A DNA stretch of 64,000 bases from Dactylonectria macrodidyma (GCA_020744425.1 JAGMUV010000028.1:744001-808000); one strand, 5' to 3'. Shown: positions 1-11,757, counted from the stretch's first letter. Translations and numbers: made by a program. Notes: generated by a model not told the origin, from the letters alone.

Positions 1-377
1 AAATCTTAACCCAGAACTTCATCCAATCCTGTTCTAAGCATTCATTTCAGGCCCATTCAAACTATGATTTAGCCATCTTGTCATTCATCCATCATCGCGA
101 ACCGTATTTCCCTGAATTGCGGAGATTTCGGTTCGAAAATCGATAAACAAATAAAGCTTTAACAACTTTATCAGGTTTTCTTATCCAAAATCTAGAAGAA
201 ATTGCACTAGAAGTCGGCTGCATTGACCAAGTCAATGACCTGCTGATTGGACTTAGCCATACGGGGTAACCATTGGCAGCCATAAACTGGACAGGTTTTC
301 AATATAAGAACCGCAAGCGTCCGGAACCTGGACCTCTGGAAACGCCGAATCTGCAGCCCTTCAAAAATACAACAAAT

Positions 378-926
378 ATGGTAAAAAATCACCCCGTCGA
401 GAGGATCATACAATATGACTTCAAAGACCATGCCCTGCTAGAAGAAGCCCTTTCGGCAGCAGGAGCAAGTCTTTCAGTACCAATGAACGACATCGAGCGA
501 CAAGGAAACAAAAGGCTAGCTTTGGTCGGCGATGCCTTGCTACGGCTGGTTATCGTTGATGATGGTATTGTGGCAGGGAAAACTACTGGCGGGTCAACCC
601 ACCTTCTCTCGGTGATGCAGCTTATGAGTTTTGTAGCGAAATGTCAAGACATCTGTGTAGGAGACATATCGAATACGGCCCTGCAGAAGCTTCAAGAAAA
701 GTGCCATCTTACACCATATATTCAAACGTCTCCGGCTCAAAAAGGCACCGTTACGGTGACCACAGGTGCGACCACTGTGGAAGCACTCGTCGGCGCAGTT
801 TGGCTTGATTCCTGTCAGGATTATGCTTGCGTTCATCGAGTAGTTCACAATCTTGGTATCGGTCATGAACTTCTAAAGGATGATGAACATAGTTATGGTT
901 CGGTCGATGGAGTAAGGGATAGGTAA
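378..926 (+). CDS. RNase III-domain-like protein, catalytic site degenerate
   Basis: The 182-residue protein resembles a single RNase III (endonuclease) domain with no double-stranded RNA-binding domain. The signature region reads NKRLALVGDALLRL, where RNase III enzymes have NERLEFLGD; the Asp of GD is kept but the catalytic Glu is Ala. The second metal-binding pair (ADTVEAL in bacterial enzymes) reads TTVEALVGAVWLDS, keeping Glu but not Asp. Two of four metal ligands are therefore missing, so it probably binds rather than cuts RNA; this is inference. The start is the first in-frame ATG; the frame stays open upstream to about 273 without an ATG, so a 5' exon is possible. The downstream neighbour is a transposon-split gene on the other strand. 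Confidence 0.6.
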   Translation: MVKNHPVERIIQYDFKDHALLEEALSAAGASLSVPMNDIERQGNKRLALVGDALLRLVIVDDGIVAGKTTGGSTHLLSVMQLMSFVAKCQDICVGDISNTALQKLQEKCHLTPYIQTSPAQKGTVTVTTGATTVEALVGAVWLDSCQDYACVHRVVHNLGIGHELLKDDEHSYGSVDGVRDR

Positions 927-989
927 ATAGCTTAGGATATGGTGTTTCAACTATTTGGGCCGTTTCTGACTGAGAGTTCATCACACGGG

Positions 990-1156
990 TATCTAAAAGA
1001 TATTTCTGATATGACGGCGCTCTAATATAATGCATGTCCCAAGCTGGGCCCGGTCGAACCTCCGTATCCGTCTCAGATCCGTTTCTACATATCGGCAATT
1101 CGAGTCACTCGTGCTGTCTTCTGGGACAAATATGCAGCGAAATCTTCCCGTCGTTA
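990..1156 (-). pseudogene. 3' part of a gene split by the pogo element (unknown function)
   Basis: On the minus strand the frame through GRFRCIFVPEDSTSDSNCR runs from the transposon edge to a stop at about 993. Removing the pogo element and one TA copy joins this frame directly to the open frame at 3528-3825, giving an uninterrupted reading frame across the junction. This shows the element inserted into a coding exon. The joined sequence is not confidently assignable; a faint likeness to fungal DUF3723 proteins rests on memory alone. Confidence 0.5.
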
Positions 1157-3527
1157 CCATACACAACCACTCTTTCGCCAACCCCACTCTGTCGCCACGC
1201 AAAAAAAAAAAGCACCTAAACTTGTTAACTTCACTTACACGAAAGTTGGCCCAGATAAATAGCTACCTAAAAGAAACTACCTCTATTGATTATAGAAATG
1301 ATTGGAGGTAATTGTTTTGACTCTGTAAGGCTGTGCGGGGCACGCGATATATGTGAGGGAACGATTATGTGACTTTCATACTTTATGAATAGTCCCACTT
1401 TATGAATATTGTGTAAATAGCTTAAGTTAGAGCTTTCCTTAGGAATCTCTTTCTCTCCTTATAAACAATCATTTTACCCAAGTCGCACCCGACCTCGTTC
1501 GTGCTCTTGTACCGTCACAATATATGCAGGCCGTGCTCTTGAAATATTATCAGTTCAGTCACCAAGCTCCTCACCGCTCTTTCTCGTGTTTTTTAGTCTT
1601 TGTCTTTAACAGCGACAAAAAAATGCCTATCTCGCGGCTTCGATTGGAATATACAGAGGACTACATGGCTGAGGTTATATTAGATATTACTAATAATGGC
1701 TTCCGAGACAGGGAGTGCTCCGAAGGACTCTAATCAACAGACTTAACGGCCGGGGAGCTGTGAAAGAGCAGATTCACCCTCGCCAACGTTTGCCCAAGAA
1801 TCAAGAGGACAGGTTGGCTTTCTGAATACTCCGTCAGGAATCCTTAGGCTATGCTCCGTCCCACAATCAGATCCGCGCTTGCATCATAGGCTTGTTAGGA
1901 CAGCAGGGCGAACATCCCGAGTTAGGACGCAATTAGGTGACCAGATTTATCAAGCGCCGCACAGACCTAAAGACCAAGATGGTTAGACATTAAGAAGCCA
2001 AAAGGTTCGACTCTTTCACGCCTAAGGCAGTTCATTAGTACTTTGATATCAGGGAGGGCCAGTATGGCTGGATCAAGCCTGAAAACACCGTTAACGTTAA
2101 CGAAGGGGGTATTATGACTGGTTTCAGTAAGCAGCTAACTTATCTGTATACCTTGTCAGTGCTTGAAATTTGACTGACTAATCCTTTTTATTTAGGCTTA
2201 GATAGCCTGGTTATTGGAAGCGCGGACCTAAAGCGGAAGGCATTTCTCAAGGGACCACAGACTCGAAATTGGACTTAATTTATCGAAGCTGTCACTACTA
2301 ATAGCCACGCCTTAATCCCTGGCATAATCTTCAAGGGGAAAGAACTCTAGAAACAGTGGTTTCTTGAGGAATTCAAGCAGATAGCAGACTGGTATTATAT
2401 AACTTCGCCTAACGGGTGGACTGATGACCATATTAGCATTAAATGGTGTAAAAGAGTCTATCTGCCCCAGACCATGCCTACTAATGACTCTAACGCAAGA
2501 CTGATCATTTTAGATGGTCATAGGAGTCATGCAACGGTATGTACTTCGTTTCCTTCAGCTTAAGATCACTACTAAGCGACGGAAGGATGAATGGATGGGT
2601 GCGTGCTTTTTGAACAACGTTTATTATTACTACCTGCTAGCATACTGCTCTTATGGGCTCTAGCCGTTAGACAATGGAGTATTCAATGCCTTTAAAGCAG
2701 CATATCGACGAGAGTTGGAAAAGTTCGCTTTAGTAACTGATTCCACTCTAATGGACAAGGTCAATTTCATCAGGGCCTACGCCAAGGCTCGTCGAGTTAG
2801 AATGACTGAGAAGAACATACTCTCTGGATGGAGGGTTACTGGGAATTGGCCGATCTTACGTGCTAAAGCGCTGTGGCACCCAGAAATCCAAGACGATAGG
2901 CCAAAAGGCGGCCCAAGAGCGACTCCCGAACCCAGGCCGTATTTTGACTCGGACGATACACTAAAGACGAGCCGTCAAATTCGTGATCTTGGGCTGAACA
3001 AAACAGCAAAGACGCGAAGACAGTATAACGTAATAGTTAAGGGCTTTGAGGCTTAACAGCAGACGGTAGCGGCGCATATTGTGAGGATTGCTAGCCTAGA
3101 GGAGGAATTGGCTCGCCTGAAGAGAAGGAAGAAGAGGAAGGCGATGCCGAATCCTAACAAACGTTTTATGACTCTTGGTGAGACTCTAGCCGTCGGAGAG
3201 GCCATAGCCGAAGAGGAGACTCAAATCATGCCTGTTGTGGTGGAATGTAGCTGTTCAGGCGAGCAGGAGTCAGAATCGGAGGCTGCCTCGGTCATTGAGG
3301 TCAGAGAGGAAACCATACCCCATCAACCAACCACGCGATCAGGGCGGCTTATCAAAAGACCCAGGATTCAATAGAGAGATTCAATTATTATTCATAAGAC
3401 GAAAAAATTTGTGCATATCTATCATTTTGGTCAAGTTCTGTGTAAGTAAAGTTGTTGATTTTCGGTGGTGCTTTTTTTTTTTTGCTTGGCGAAAGAGTGG
3501 GGTTGGCGAAAGAGTGGTTGTGCATGG
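1157..3527 (+). mobile_element. pogo-type DNA transposon, RIP-degraded
   Basis: The element is bounded by TA dinucleotides (1155-1156 and 3528-3529), as expected for the Tc1/mariner/pogo superfamily. Terminal inverted repeats are visible: the left end starts CCATACACAACCACTCTTTC and the right end is its reverse complement with few changes, followed on both sides by an A or T run. Each repeat contains the motif CACTCTTTCGCC twice, 17 bp apart. The interior carries one transposase gene with many stops. It sits inside the coding frame of an older minus-strand gene. Confidence 0.85.
1623..3374 (+). pseudogene. pogo/Tigger-type transposase, multiple stops
   Basis: Translating across frames gives a DDE transposase: a helix-turn-helix region, the first catalytic block near 2090-2130 (NVNEGGIMTGF), then a probable intron (GTAAGC to TTTAG, about 2128-2195). 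A second block reads ITSPNGWTDDHISIKWCK with LILDGH-type residues (IILDGHRSHAT, about 2505-2535). A second likely intron begins GTATGT at about 2536 and ends near 2660. The C-terminal third (LDNGVFNAFKAAYR onward) is open from about 2670 to 3052, then a stop, then open to 3374. At least six in-frame stops sit where Trp, Gln or Arg codons are expected, consistent with RIP. The protein is non-functional. Confidence 0.8.
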
Positions 3528-3529
3528 TA

Positions 3530-3825
3530 ACTGGTTGCAGAGGTCGACTGACGATGCCAATCATGTTCAGGTGAAATATGGGAAAGTACTTGTCTTCGGG
3601 GTCGGTCGCTTTGGACCCAGAAGCCTTCCTTCCATAATCCATTGTGTATCTCCGCTGTAGCATATCCATCGCCTGAGTGGCATCAAAATCGGTCTCGTTC
3701 GTTCGTGATAGGAAGTTTTCGGCTGGAGTACACGACAGAGTGGTCAGTAGAGGAGCTGAACTGGATAGCACGGATACTGACGTTTCATCCTGAAGCTTCC
3801 ACTCGAGTGGACAATCTTGAACTGA
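3530..3825 (-). pseudogene. middle part of the transposon-split gene (unknown function)
   Basis: An open minus-strand frame runs from the hAT element edge to the pogo edge and includes ETDFDATQAMDMLQRRYTM and DKYFPIFHLNMIGIV. It reads in phase into the segment at 990-1156 once the pogo element is removed. A possible intron (GTATCC, branch CTACTGAC, acceptor CTCCAG) lies near 3723-3772, but the frame is open without it. No family is recognised with confidence. Confidence 0.45.
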
Positions 3826-3833
3826 TTCTTAGC
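3826..3833 (+). repeat. 8-bp target site duplication of the hAT element, left copy
   Basis: TTCTTAGC lies immediately left of the element end CAGGGTTCAAAGCC and is repeated exactly at 7069-7076. An 8-bp duplication is diagnostic of hAT transposition. Confidence 0.9.
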
Positions 3834-6800
3834 CAGGGTTCAAAGCCACTATACTCCACTACACATTCGAGGATATGGAATTGATGTGGATGATGACTAA
3901 GATCATGGCGGTGGAATGGATGGATATGGATCCATTATGGATGTGAGTCCACAATGTGGAAAGGATTTCCACATGACGAGCAAGGGACTTACTCCCTTGC
4001 ATAACTCGACCCCTGGCATATCGCCATCATTCCCTCGAAGGTTCTGTCAGTATCTGATCCAACTGCCCGATCAATCCTGCACGTAGCCAACTGCGTAAAG
4101 TCTGGCACATGCCGATAGTTGAAGCATCTAGCCGATTCCTAAGCCTCGTAACCATCTGCCCGGCCACTGAAAATAACCTCTCACACTCTGCTGACATAGG
4201 GGCCACAGTCAGTAAATCCAGGGCCATCCTACTCAATTTGGGGTACTTGAGCCGCCTGGTGTGCCAGTATTCGTATGGGTCAGTAACGAGGGCGTCAGAA
4301 TCGTCGATATTGCGTTGCCACTGATCGTACTCATCGAGATCCAACCCTCTGTACAATGACGAAAGAGATGCCCCGGCAGACTCGTCAATAGCCTGATTCT
4401 GAAGAGTTAGCCCTCGTTTGCTGTTACGCCAGGCTGTAAACTTGTTCCTTGAGGATTTAAGACGTTTACTTGCAGGTAAATCGGGGTCTTGATCTTCAGA
4501 AAATAAGTCCTTATATTCGCATTCCCACAGATTCTGAACAATCGCTTTGGCTTTGATAATCCACGTCCGCCGCTTAGCATCATCACCCCACAGATCGTCG
4601 AATAATGCCCAGCGGTAAGCAGGATGGAGAGCCGCCGCGCCGTAGATCACAGGACTGTCGTTGAGGTATTGATAGTACTCATCGAGCTTTATCCAGCCTA
4701 GGTTAATATTAACTGCGAGATGCCCGGAGTCAGGGAGGCCAACGGCTATCTTTTTGGCGGATTCGAGGGACTCGAGAAGATATTCGTACGCGTGAAGAAG
4801 ATCCCAGCTTGTACCTTCGAGTCGTGGCTCGGTTAGCCATACCAATTACAGACTGACTCCATCCAGCCAGGACTTACCGGATAATGGAAGCTCAATCTCA
4901 TCTTCTTGACCTTGCTTTTGGTGTTTCCCCTGTCCATCGCCCTCCAAGGCTTTGACTACTAGCTGAAAGTCTAGTAGGATATCGCGGAGCGCCTGGAGCA
5001 CACGCCAGTCGCTGCTTGAAATCCGGTTCTCTTCCTTCAAAAAGAACGGCATCCTGGCCCCCTTCCTAACGGAGCCACTTTTCGTAAGATTCGCTTTGTT
5101 CCACTCACTCAACGCTCGCTGGATAAAAGGGTCGTAAAACGGCTGCAAAACAAGAGCCGGTCGATCATGGCTAGCTGGGAGAGCCAACGGGTAGCGTTAT
5201 CTAATACAACGCTAACAGGATCATGGCTTTGGATCGCTGGATCGTCGGATAGTTGGGATTCGACCTGCTGGACCTTTTTAAGGACGTCGGTCCAGATATC
5301 GGATCTGTTAATCTCCTGCAAATGCAGTTAAAATAAGTCGGAAACAGGAAAGTCAGAAAACATTGTAGTAAAAATAAGAAAAATATCAGCTTACCACAGC
5401 GAAGTTGTGCCATTTACCCACTGGACCCCTTTTGCGCCACTGCTCATGTTCCCTCGCCGCCGTCAATTGGCCATCGTAGATCTGTTGCTCGAACGCGTTT
5501 GGATCTCGGCCAAATAGCATGTGTTTCACCACTATATTGACAACATGGCCAATGCAGCGAACCCAGCGCTTCTTCCAGTCGAATCCTAGCTCATGGCCCA
5601 GCTCTTCCATCGTTGTTTTGTTATTCGAGGCGTTATCCAGCGTAAAGTAGCCCAGCTTATCCCCAATCTCGAACTCCCGGACGATGTCGAGTATCTGCTC
5701 AGCGATATTCTCGCCTGTGTGCCGGCCTAGTAGCTCCGGAAGGCCGAGAACGCACTTCCGGGGCCTGTTATCCAGATCCCTGAATATACAAGTAACGCCG
5801 TAAAGAGCATGCCTATTCCCGGATCGCCATCCATCAAACTGGATATGGATCTGGCCTGGGCTCTTCCGAAGCGTCTCTCGTACAGCCGATTTATTCGCAT
5901 TGAATTCTCTTTCAGCGATCTCTCGCACCGTTACATCGGATATGTGAGCTTCTGTAATGGAAACAGACGGGTTGAGATATTCGAAGATCGCTCGCAGGTC
6001 AGGATCTTTCGCGGTGGTGAACGATCGATTCGTGGTGACGATCCAGTTAACGATCATCTGTTGAAACGCGGCTTTATTAAACCGCTTGATTAATAGATTC
6101 GTTATTTCTTGATCGCGGGGAACTTCTGGATTTAATCGAAGTAACGTAGCAATTGAGCGGGCGGGTGTTGCAACAGTAGATTTCAGGGGCTGCCTTTTAC
6201 CTGAAGGATCTACTATGCCGTTGTGATCCTTGAACAAGTGGCTCTCAGCGTTCTGCAGGCCCTTATAGTTGTAATTCTTCGGCCTCGGATCCTTCCGTTT
6301 GATACACATACAACAGACCCAGCGGCGTTCCTTCGTTGCTATATTCTGAATGTCGTACCCAAATCGGTAGACCCATTGGCGCGTGTGGCCATCTCTTTCG
6401 GACAAAGTCCAGCCTCTGAACAAGCGAAATAGTCGTTGTTCGTCTTCTTCTGTTCGTTCGGGGATCGCTGCCGTCGATTTCCCTTGCGCAGGGGGCTCGA
6501 GAGTAGGTCGGGAATCGGGCTGAGAGTCGGCCATTGTGATACGATATTCGCAGCTTTGTCGCCAGTCAGAAATGAGCCAAAGTACCGGTAGTCGGACGCA
6601 TTGGCATTGTCAGATAATTAAAATCCTTATAGTCGAAGGTCTAATAGCATCAGCCAATTGATGAGAATTATCTGAGGAACGCGTCCTCTATGAGGAAATG
6701 CACGGGATCGTACAGCTCTTTATTCCGCCAGCCAGGCAGCTGCGGTCGCGAGCAGCATCATAGGAACAGCTGAACAGACATTCCAGGTAGCTTGATACCG

Positions 6801-7068
6801 GTAGGGAACAGGTATGTGTTGTCTTAAATCTGGCATATTAGTTAGCAAATACTTTAAACTCAACCTATTAACTAGGGGTTCTGTGGTATTTGTAAACCTC
6901 CGCTAAGATTAAGGAAATATCCACTGCATTCCACTGCATTCCACATGTGGCCTGGCTCCCGTGGAGTGGTAGTAAATCCACAACTGGGTCTGATGGAATG
7001 GAGTGTATTTGATATGGATCCACATGTGAGTCCATATGTGGGTTTTCGTGGAGTGGCTTTGAACCCTG
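3834..7068 (-). mobile_element. hAT-family DNA transposon, degraded
   Basis: The 3.2-kb element starts CAGGGTTCAAAGCCACT and ends AGTGGCTTTGAACCCTG, a 17-bp perfect terminal inverted repeat, flanked by the 8-bp duplication TTCTTAGC. Subterminal sequence on both sides is rich in short TCCAC/GTGGA words, typical transposase-binding repeats of hAT elements. The transposase is on the minus strand and is broken. The target was the minus-strand gene whose pieces lie at 3530-3825 and 7077-7312. Confidence 0.9.
4027..6534 (-). pseudogene. hAT transposase with BED zinc finger, frameshift and stop
   Basis: Exon 1 (6534-5395, 380 codons) starts MADSQPDSRPTLEPP and carries a BED-type finger (RWVCCMCIKRKD...HLFKDH, about residues 72-105) and the RNase-H-like block GYFTLDNASNN. 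A 79-bp intron (GTAAGC to TTTGCAG, 5394-5316) is phase 0 and joins EINRSDIWTDV. At about 5160 a one-base loss shifts the frame from NATRWLSQLAMIDR into ALVLQPFYDPFIQRAL. An in-frame TAA follows at 4846-4848. The last 272 residues end in the hAT dimerisation motif (LSRMALDLLTVAPMSAECER, LFS). Length is near-complete for the family, but the protein is dead unless the frameshift is a sequence error. Confidence 0.85.
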
Positions 7069-7076
7069 TTCTTAGC
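7069..7076 (+). repeat. 8-bp target site duplication of the hAT element, right copy
   Basis: TTCTTAGC follows directly after the right terminus and matches 3826-3833 exactly. Confidence 0.9.
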
Positions 7077-7312
7077 CGCAATGACTGGACTTCCACCGTC
7101 CTCGTCCAGGTCGCTAACATTGGTGTACAGCTCATCGACGAAGTCAGTACTAGCGAAACTTTCAATACCGTCATCGTTGCTCTCCTCGGCAGCGCCCGCG
7201 TCAATATAATCCTCAAACTCATTAACTTCACTTCACCCACGAGGATATCAAGCTCATCCATTGCGTCGACAATGTTATGTGTTGATCGTTCTTGGCTAGT
7301 TCTGTAGTCAAA
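7077..7312 (-). pseudogene. 5' part of the gene split by the hAT element
   Basis: The minus strand shows an acidic, coding-like stretch (NEFEDYIDAGAAEESNDDG, then SFASTDFVDELYTNVSDLDE) reaching the hAT duplication, and upstream IVDAMDELDILV in another frame. Excising the hAT element and one TTCTTAGC joins it to KNQFKIVHSSG on the far side, in a frame that closes soon after unless an intron is present. Together with 3530-3825 and 990-1156 this is a single ancestral gene of unknown function. Confidence 0.4.
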
Positions 7313-7619
7313 GCCCTCGAAGCAGGCAAAGTGGATCGCAGAATCATACAGCTAGGCGCTAGTTTCAGGAAGGCGCATATACGGATGTGAAGCCAGAAAA
7401 CTTCAAATATAACATTTTAATCCCAAACATTTTTTAAGTAAAATAGCTAAATTTTAAAGGAGAAAGGTAGCACTAGCAGGCAGTTAGGCCTGGTATTATT
7501 ACAGTTTTGTTCCAAATGAATAAAAACCCCGATCACTCGAATCTCCCCTCATCATCGCTTAGAAGTTAAACGAGCTCCTCATCATACCACCCAGAACCCT
7601 CATCGATCTCTACCCGCTT
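7313..7619. other. intergenic, no feature seen
   Basis: Moderately AT-rich sequence between the hAT-split gene and the 3' end of the large broken gene. No open frame, repeat or RNA gene is recognisable. Confidence 0.5.
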
Positions 7620-10600
7620 TTAAGGCGGGTCAGATTGGGTCAAGAAATGCCAAAGCCAAGACGCTGACTGGGCTATTAACGCCGTGGCTTGTTCTCTAGC
7701 CTGAAAGTGACTCTGAATGCTAAAGAAACCATGGGCGTTATCCAAAAGCTCTTCAACACGCTCAAGCCGCTGCAAAACACCTGGATCGAGATCTTCAAAG
7801 TCTTTAATCACATCCACCAACACCATAATATTTTCTCGAGCCGGGAAGAAGATAGTGGGTCGACAGAGCCTTCCAGGATATTGTCGTCGCACAGACGATG
7901 CTGATATTGGTACTCGAAAGGGGTCCTCATCTTTCTCGCTCTCAAGGCTCGAACGAGATAATATCCAGGGCAGTGTGTAGGGCAAACCGTTCCTATTCTC
8001 CCACTGCGGACCAACAGCGCGCATAAGATGCTTTAAAGCGCGCTTGAAAAGGTTATTCCTATCATCAGGATCAATCTCGCCCAGTTTGTCCTGTTGGTAC
8101 ATAATCCTGCACCACCGCCGATGCAATGAGTCCACGACGACCTGGAAGTCCTCCGCCGTCATATTGCACGGGGTGGTCTCAGGATCAATTTCCGGACATA
8201 TCTCGTGGTGGCCAATAACGGCACTCCAAGGGCAATCCAAATTGTCCTGTGGTGGTGAAAAATACGGCGCGCAGAATTGAATCCGGAAAAATGCTGGCTG
8301 GTCTTTGTACCATGTTCCCGGATTGTAGTTCGTACCACCTCTTGGCTATGACAGCTGTAGAAAGTAATGAGAATACACCTCCCGACAAGGCGACGGAATC
8401 GGTCATCAAATGAACCCGCATGTTCCTCGATAGTTTTCCAAAACCCCTTGAGGGTCCGGTAAAGCTGGAGGAAATACAGGCGATTCCAAGTCGGCAGGCA
8501 TGAGCGGTCAAAAAGTAGCCGAAACACATACTCAGACCAGCCGTCTTTGGGCGGCACAAAATTGCGGGTCGTCATCCAGCAAGGTAGCTCTTCAGGCAGC
8601 CAACTATGCGCCTCATTAGAAATTATTGCCGCATAAACTGTCCAGGCTTCCGCATAAATTTCCCAGATAGTCTGGGCAGTGACTATTCGACTGACTTGGG
8701 CTGCTGCCTCTTCCATTCTCTGCTTCAGACCGCTTAGAGGCGGTAGAATGCTGCGCCCCTTCTTCGCTCTCAGCCGATCCCAAAATGACTCCAATTTGAG
8801 GAAAATATGAAGATTGTAGGCTCTGGCTATTTCCTGGGTTGCGAGTTTGGCGAGACCATAGGCTAGTTCTTTTCCACTGGATTCCTGCCCTTCATCAAAA
8901 AGTCGCCGGGCTTCTTGGAGGCGCTGCTGCATTAATACTTCGACGGTCACACTGGATGCTGTAAGGGATTGAACATTGGTTTGCGACACCAGGCGGGTTT
9001 GGAGTGGGACTTCGTGGAATGTAAAGATCACAGGTACGTCAAGTGATATATGCCCATTGTACCAGTCAATAGTCTCGACAGGGACCGACAACATCCCGGA
9101 CGTCGTAATGGATTTCTCAAGTCCCAGACCCTGTCGCTCGAGCCAGATCCGACGTATATCAGACCGATCACGTACTACCCATTTCTTGAGCCAAATCCAG
9201 TTGTCGTATGAAACACGTTCCTCGGTGCTGAGAGTATGTATGAGAAGCCGGCAGAGGAGCTGAGCCGTGTAGAAAGACAAAATCAGCCGGACGGAGAGGT
9301 CCCCCTTATTCGAGCTGCCTGACTCAACTGGATGCTGAGCTGAAGCCTGGCTGAAAAAATGATCGAGGGGAAGGATGAATCGTGCCGCTTGGGTTAGGAT
9401 TAACGCTTTGATATCGTTGGTGGGTACTATCCAGAAGGGACAATGCTTGCTATCATCGGAAGCGAACGATATTCTTCGGGAAATCTGACCCACATGAGGG
9501 TTCAGATGGGGATTAAAATAGCCTCGATCCCACATGGCCAATATAGTTTCGAGGCGAAATGTGACTTCCTTGCGGATACCATAATTTGCGAGGGGCTTCG
9601 TTTGCAAAATTGATCTGAGATGCCGTTTATTTGCCTCCCACGCGCGTAGCAAGGAATTGCGACTGATTCGAGTTACAGATGCCCGCTGACGGTTGTGACT
9701 AGACGACCAAAATTCATCGATCATCTCCTCGCTCAATGAGAGTAAAGGGAGGAATCCTGAGCCAAAGAGACGGTAGTCGCTATACATGACAGCGAACATT
9801 TCTTTGTTGCAATTGTATGCCTTCGCACGTATGATCGCTGGCTCTATTGGATGGGGATGGCCAGGGTTTGATTTCTTAGTTGATTTTGACTTTGACCTGT
9901 AACTGCCGGCATCAGGAAGAGGAAACGATTGATAATACGTTGCGGTAGGGGGACTCTCGGGGACTAATTTGCAAAAGCTATCATGCAGCTCACGGTTGCA
10001 CCGATCCTTCCAGAGCAAAGTTAGAGGACCCGCTGCTGCGGAATTCTGAGGAGCAAAAGTGTCGGCATGGTCCTGGCATCCTATGTCGAGCCAACAGGAG
10101 CGAATATCTATATGACCAGGGTGGAAAGTTTTGAGAACAGTATCTCCGAAGTGCAACAGAGCCTCTTGAAGAGTTGACCGACAAAATGTATTCTTCAGAT
10201 CGTGGGCTTGAAAAAGCAGTTGTGGGTCCCTGAAATAGGAAACAGTGCTCACTCTTCGCGTAGGAACAACAACGGAATTCGCCTTGTTCACCACTGAATG
10301 CCAAAACAGAGCGATGTTCTGAACCGGGAGCGTATATTGAAGGCGCAAAGCTCGGCTTTGGTCTTCGCTTTTCCGCCTGTTGTTGCCAACTTTCTCTTCA
10401 AAAGACCGCGATTTCGCAGACACCATATCGTATGATTGAGGAATCTCTTGTCGGAAAGGATCGGGTATCGTTTCGTATACTGCAGGGATGATGATCTGGT
10501 CGTAGAAATCTTTCTGACGCTCAAGTGAAAGGAAATTTTTGGAAGCTGATGTCGTCGACGTCGGACCTTGAGCAGCGTTGGGGAAAAGGACAAAGACAGG

Positions 10601-10828
10601 GAACCGAACACTCAGGGTATTGAATGTTCCAAGATGAGTGTGCATTGTCTTGGCGATATCGACCCCATGTGGCTGGATCACTTGATATCTGGAGTGATTG
10701 AGAGCGAACGAGGGAAGAAAAGTGAGTTGAAAGTCATTCGGAGGCTGAATTGCTTGCAAACTCCGAGCTCCAATCCAAATGCTGTCAATGTCCCAATACC
10801 GTGATACCGACACTGATGCACTTGGCAT
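7620..10828 (-). pseudogene. large protein of unknown function, one frameshift (~1070 residues)
   Basis: A single long minus-strand frame from ATG at 10828 (MPSASVSVSRYWDIDSIW) continues to about 8330 without introns. It then shifts by one base near 8320-8335 into the frame NPGTWYKDQPAFFRIQFCAP, which runs to the stop at 7620. The upstream 40 codons of the long frame lack an ATG and overlap the neighbouring gene's stop, so 10828 is the better start. The sequence resembles a large, lineage-specific family of uncharacterised Aspergillus/Penicillium proteins, recalled but not verified. A homologous fragment (EMARAYHQQLFVKL, SRIVTAQTIWEM) is present at 38200-38460. Apart from the frameshift the gene looks well preserved, so a sequencing error is possible. 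Confidence 0.6.
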
Positions 10829-10944
10829 CGTGGACTGCGCTTTTCGAAAGGACAGGGGCTCCGTTGGCGATTCGGAGAGGAAACGTTTCCACCGTGAAAA
10901 GTATGTGCTGGGCTTGTAGGAGGTAGTCTCCCCAATAATAGTTG

Positions 10945-11757
10945 TCAAACTCGGGAGTACCGACTGCAGATGCTGTGTTCTTTCAACAGGCTATGGACCT
11001 CTGAAGGCTCGTCAAGTTCTGGCGGGGTACTGCCTGTTTTCGTGCTCAGCTGAACATGAAGTTCAATGTGAAGAGATGGCTCGATAATTGAACTTACAGT
11101 CGCACTCAGGGTTGAAGAACAATTCGAAGACTTGATCATAGACTGCAATTAGTGTATCGATGGATGCGATCCAATCTTCACTTCCATGATTCTTTGCTGC
11201 TTGGATGAAATGCTTGAGGCCCGAACAAGACGGATGATGGCCACAACCAGGTGGAAATGCACCAATCATTCCTAGCGATTCTGGTCCGCTAGATCCATTC
11301 AGATCTGGGCCAGGCTCGCAGCTGGATGAAGTCTCGTCTCCGTTAAGGGCAGGTAGTGACCAGTCTGCCTGGTCGCCGGGATGGGATTCAATGTTTTCAC
11401 TTCCCACACTAGTTGTAGAAGCAACTAGAGTACAGTCTGGCAGCACATCCGACTGCGGTACCTCATCAAGTGTAAAATTCTGCAGATCGAACGTGCCATC
11501 ATCCTAGCCATCATCCTAACCGCAGGAGTCTGGCGAGACGGTGTTTTCCCTTGTACCAGTAGCTGCACCTATGCGCAATTGGTGCTGCCTTGCTCTCCAT
11601 CGCTGTACTCGGAGACGCGTCTGCTCATGCCGGATCACAGTAGGGTCGGTAAATAAAGAATCTTGTTCCTGGCTTGGCAGCTGTCCCGATCCGCCTTGAA
11701 TTTCAGATGCGTATTGGCAGGTGGGATCCGTAGCATTCGTTCGATTTATGTGGATAC
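10945..11757 (-). pseudogene. gene of unknown function cut by the Tc1 element, two stops
   Basis: The minus-strand frame from the Tc1 edge reads INRTNATDPTCQYASEIQGG, then TRLRVQRWRARQHQLR, then hits TAG at 11516 and again at 11504 within a 12-bp tandem repeat (CTAGGATGATGG). It continues in the same frame to SIDTLIAVYDQVFELFFNPE. A clean intron (GTAAGT at 11097 to AACAG at 11034) joins C-terminal residues ending in SRYSRV with a TGA at 10945-10947. The stops replace likely CAG codons. The Tc1 element has removed the 5' end. The basic RxRxWRARQ stretch could be DNA- or RNA-binding, but no family is assigned. It ends about 117 bp before the start of the large gene on the same strand. Confidence 0.5.

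Noticed and set aside
990..3825. Assigning the transposon-split gene to DUF3723, a family linked to giant fungal mobile elements
   Set aside because: The likeness (CIFVPEDSTSDSNCRYV) rests on memory of a motif only; no further conserved block was found.
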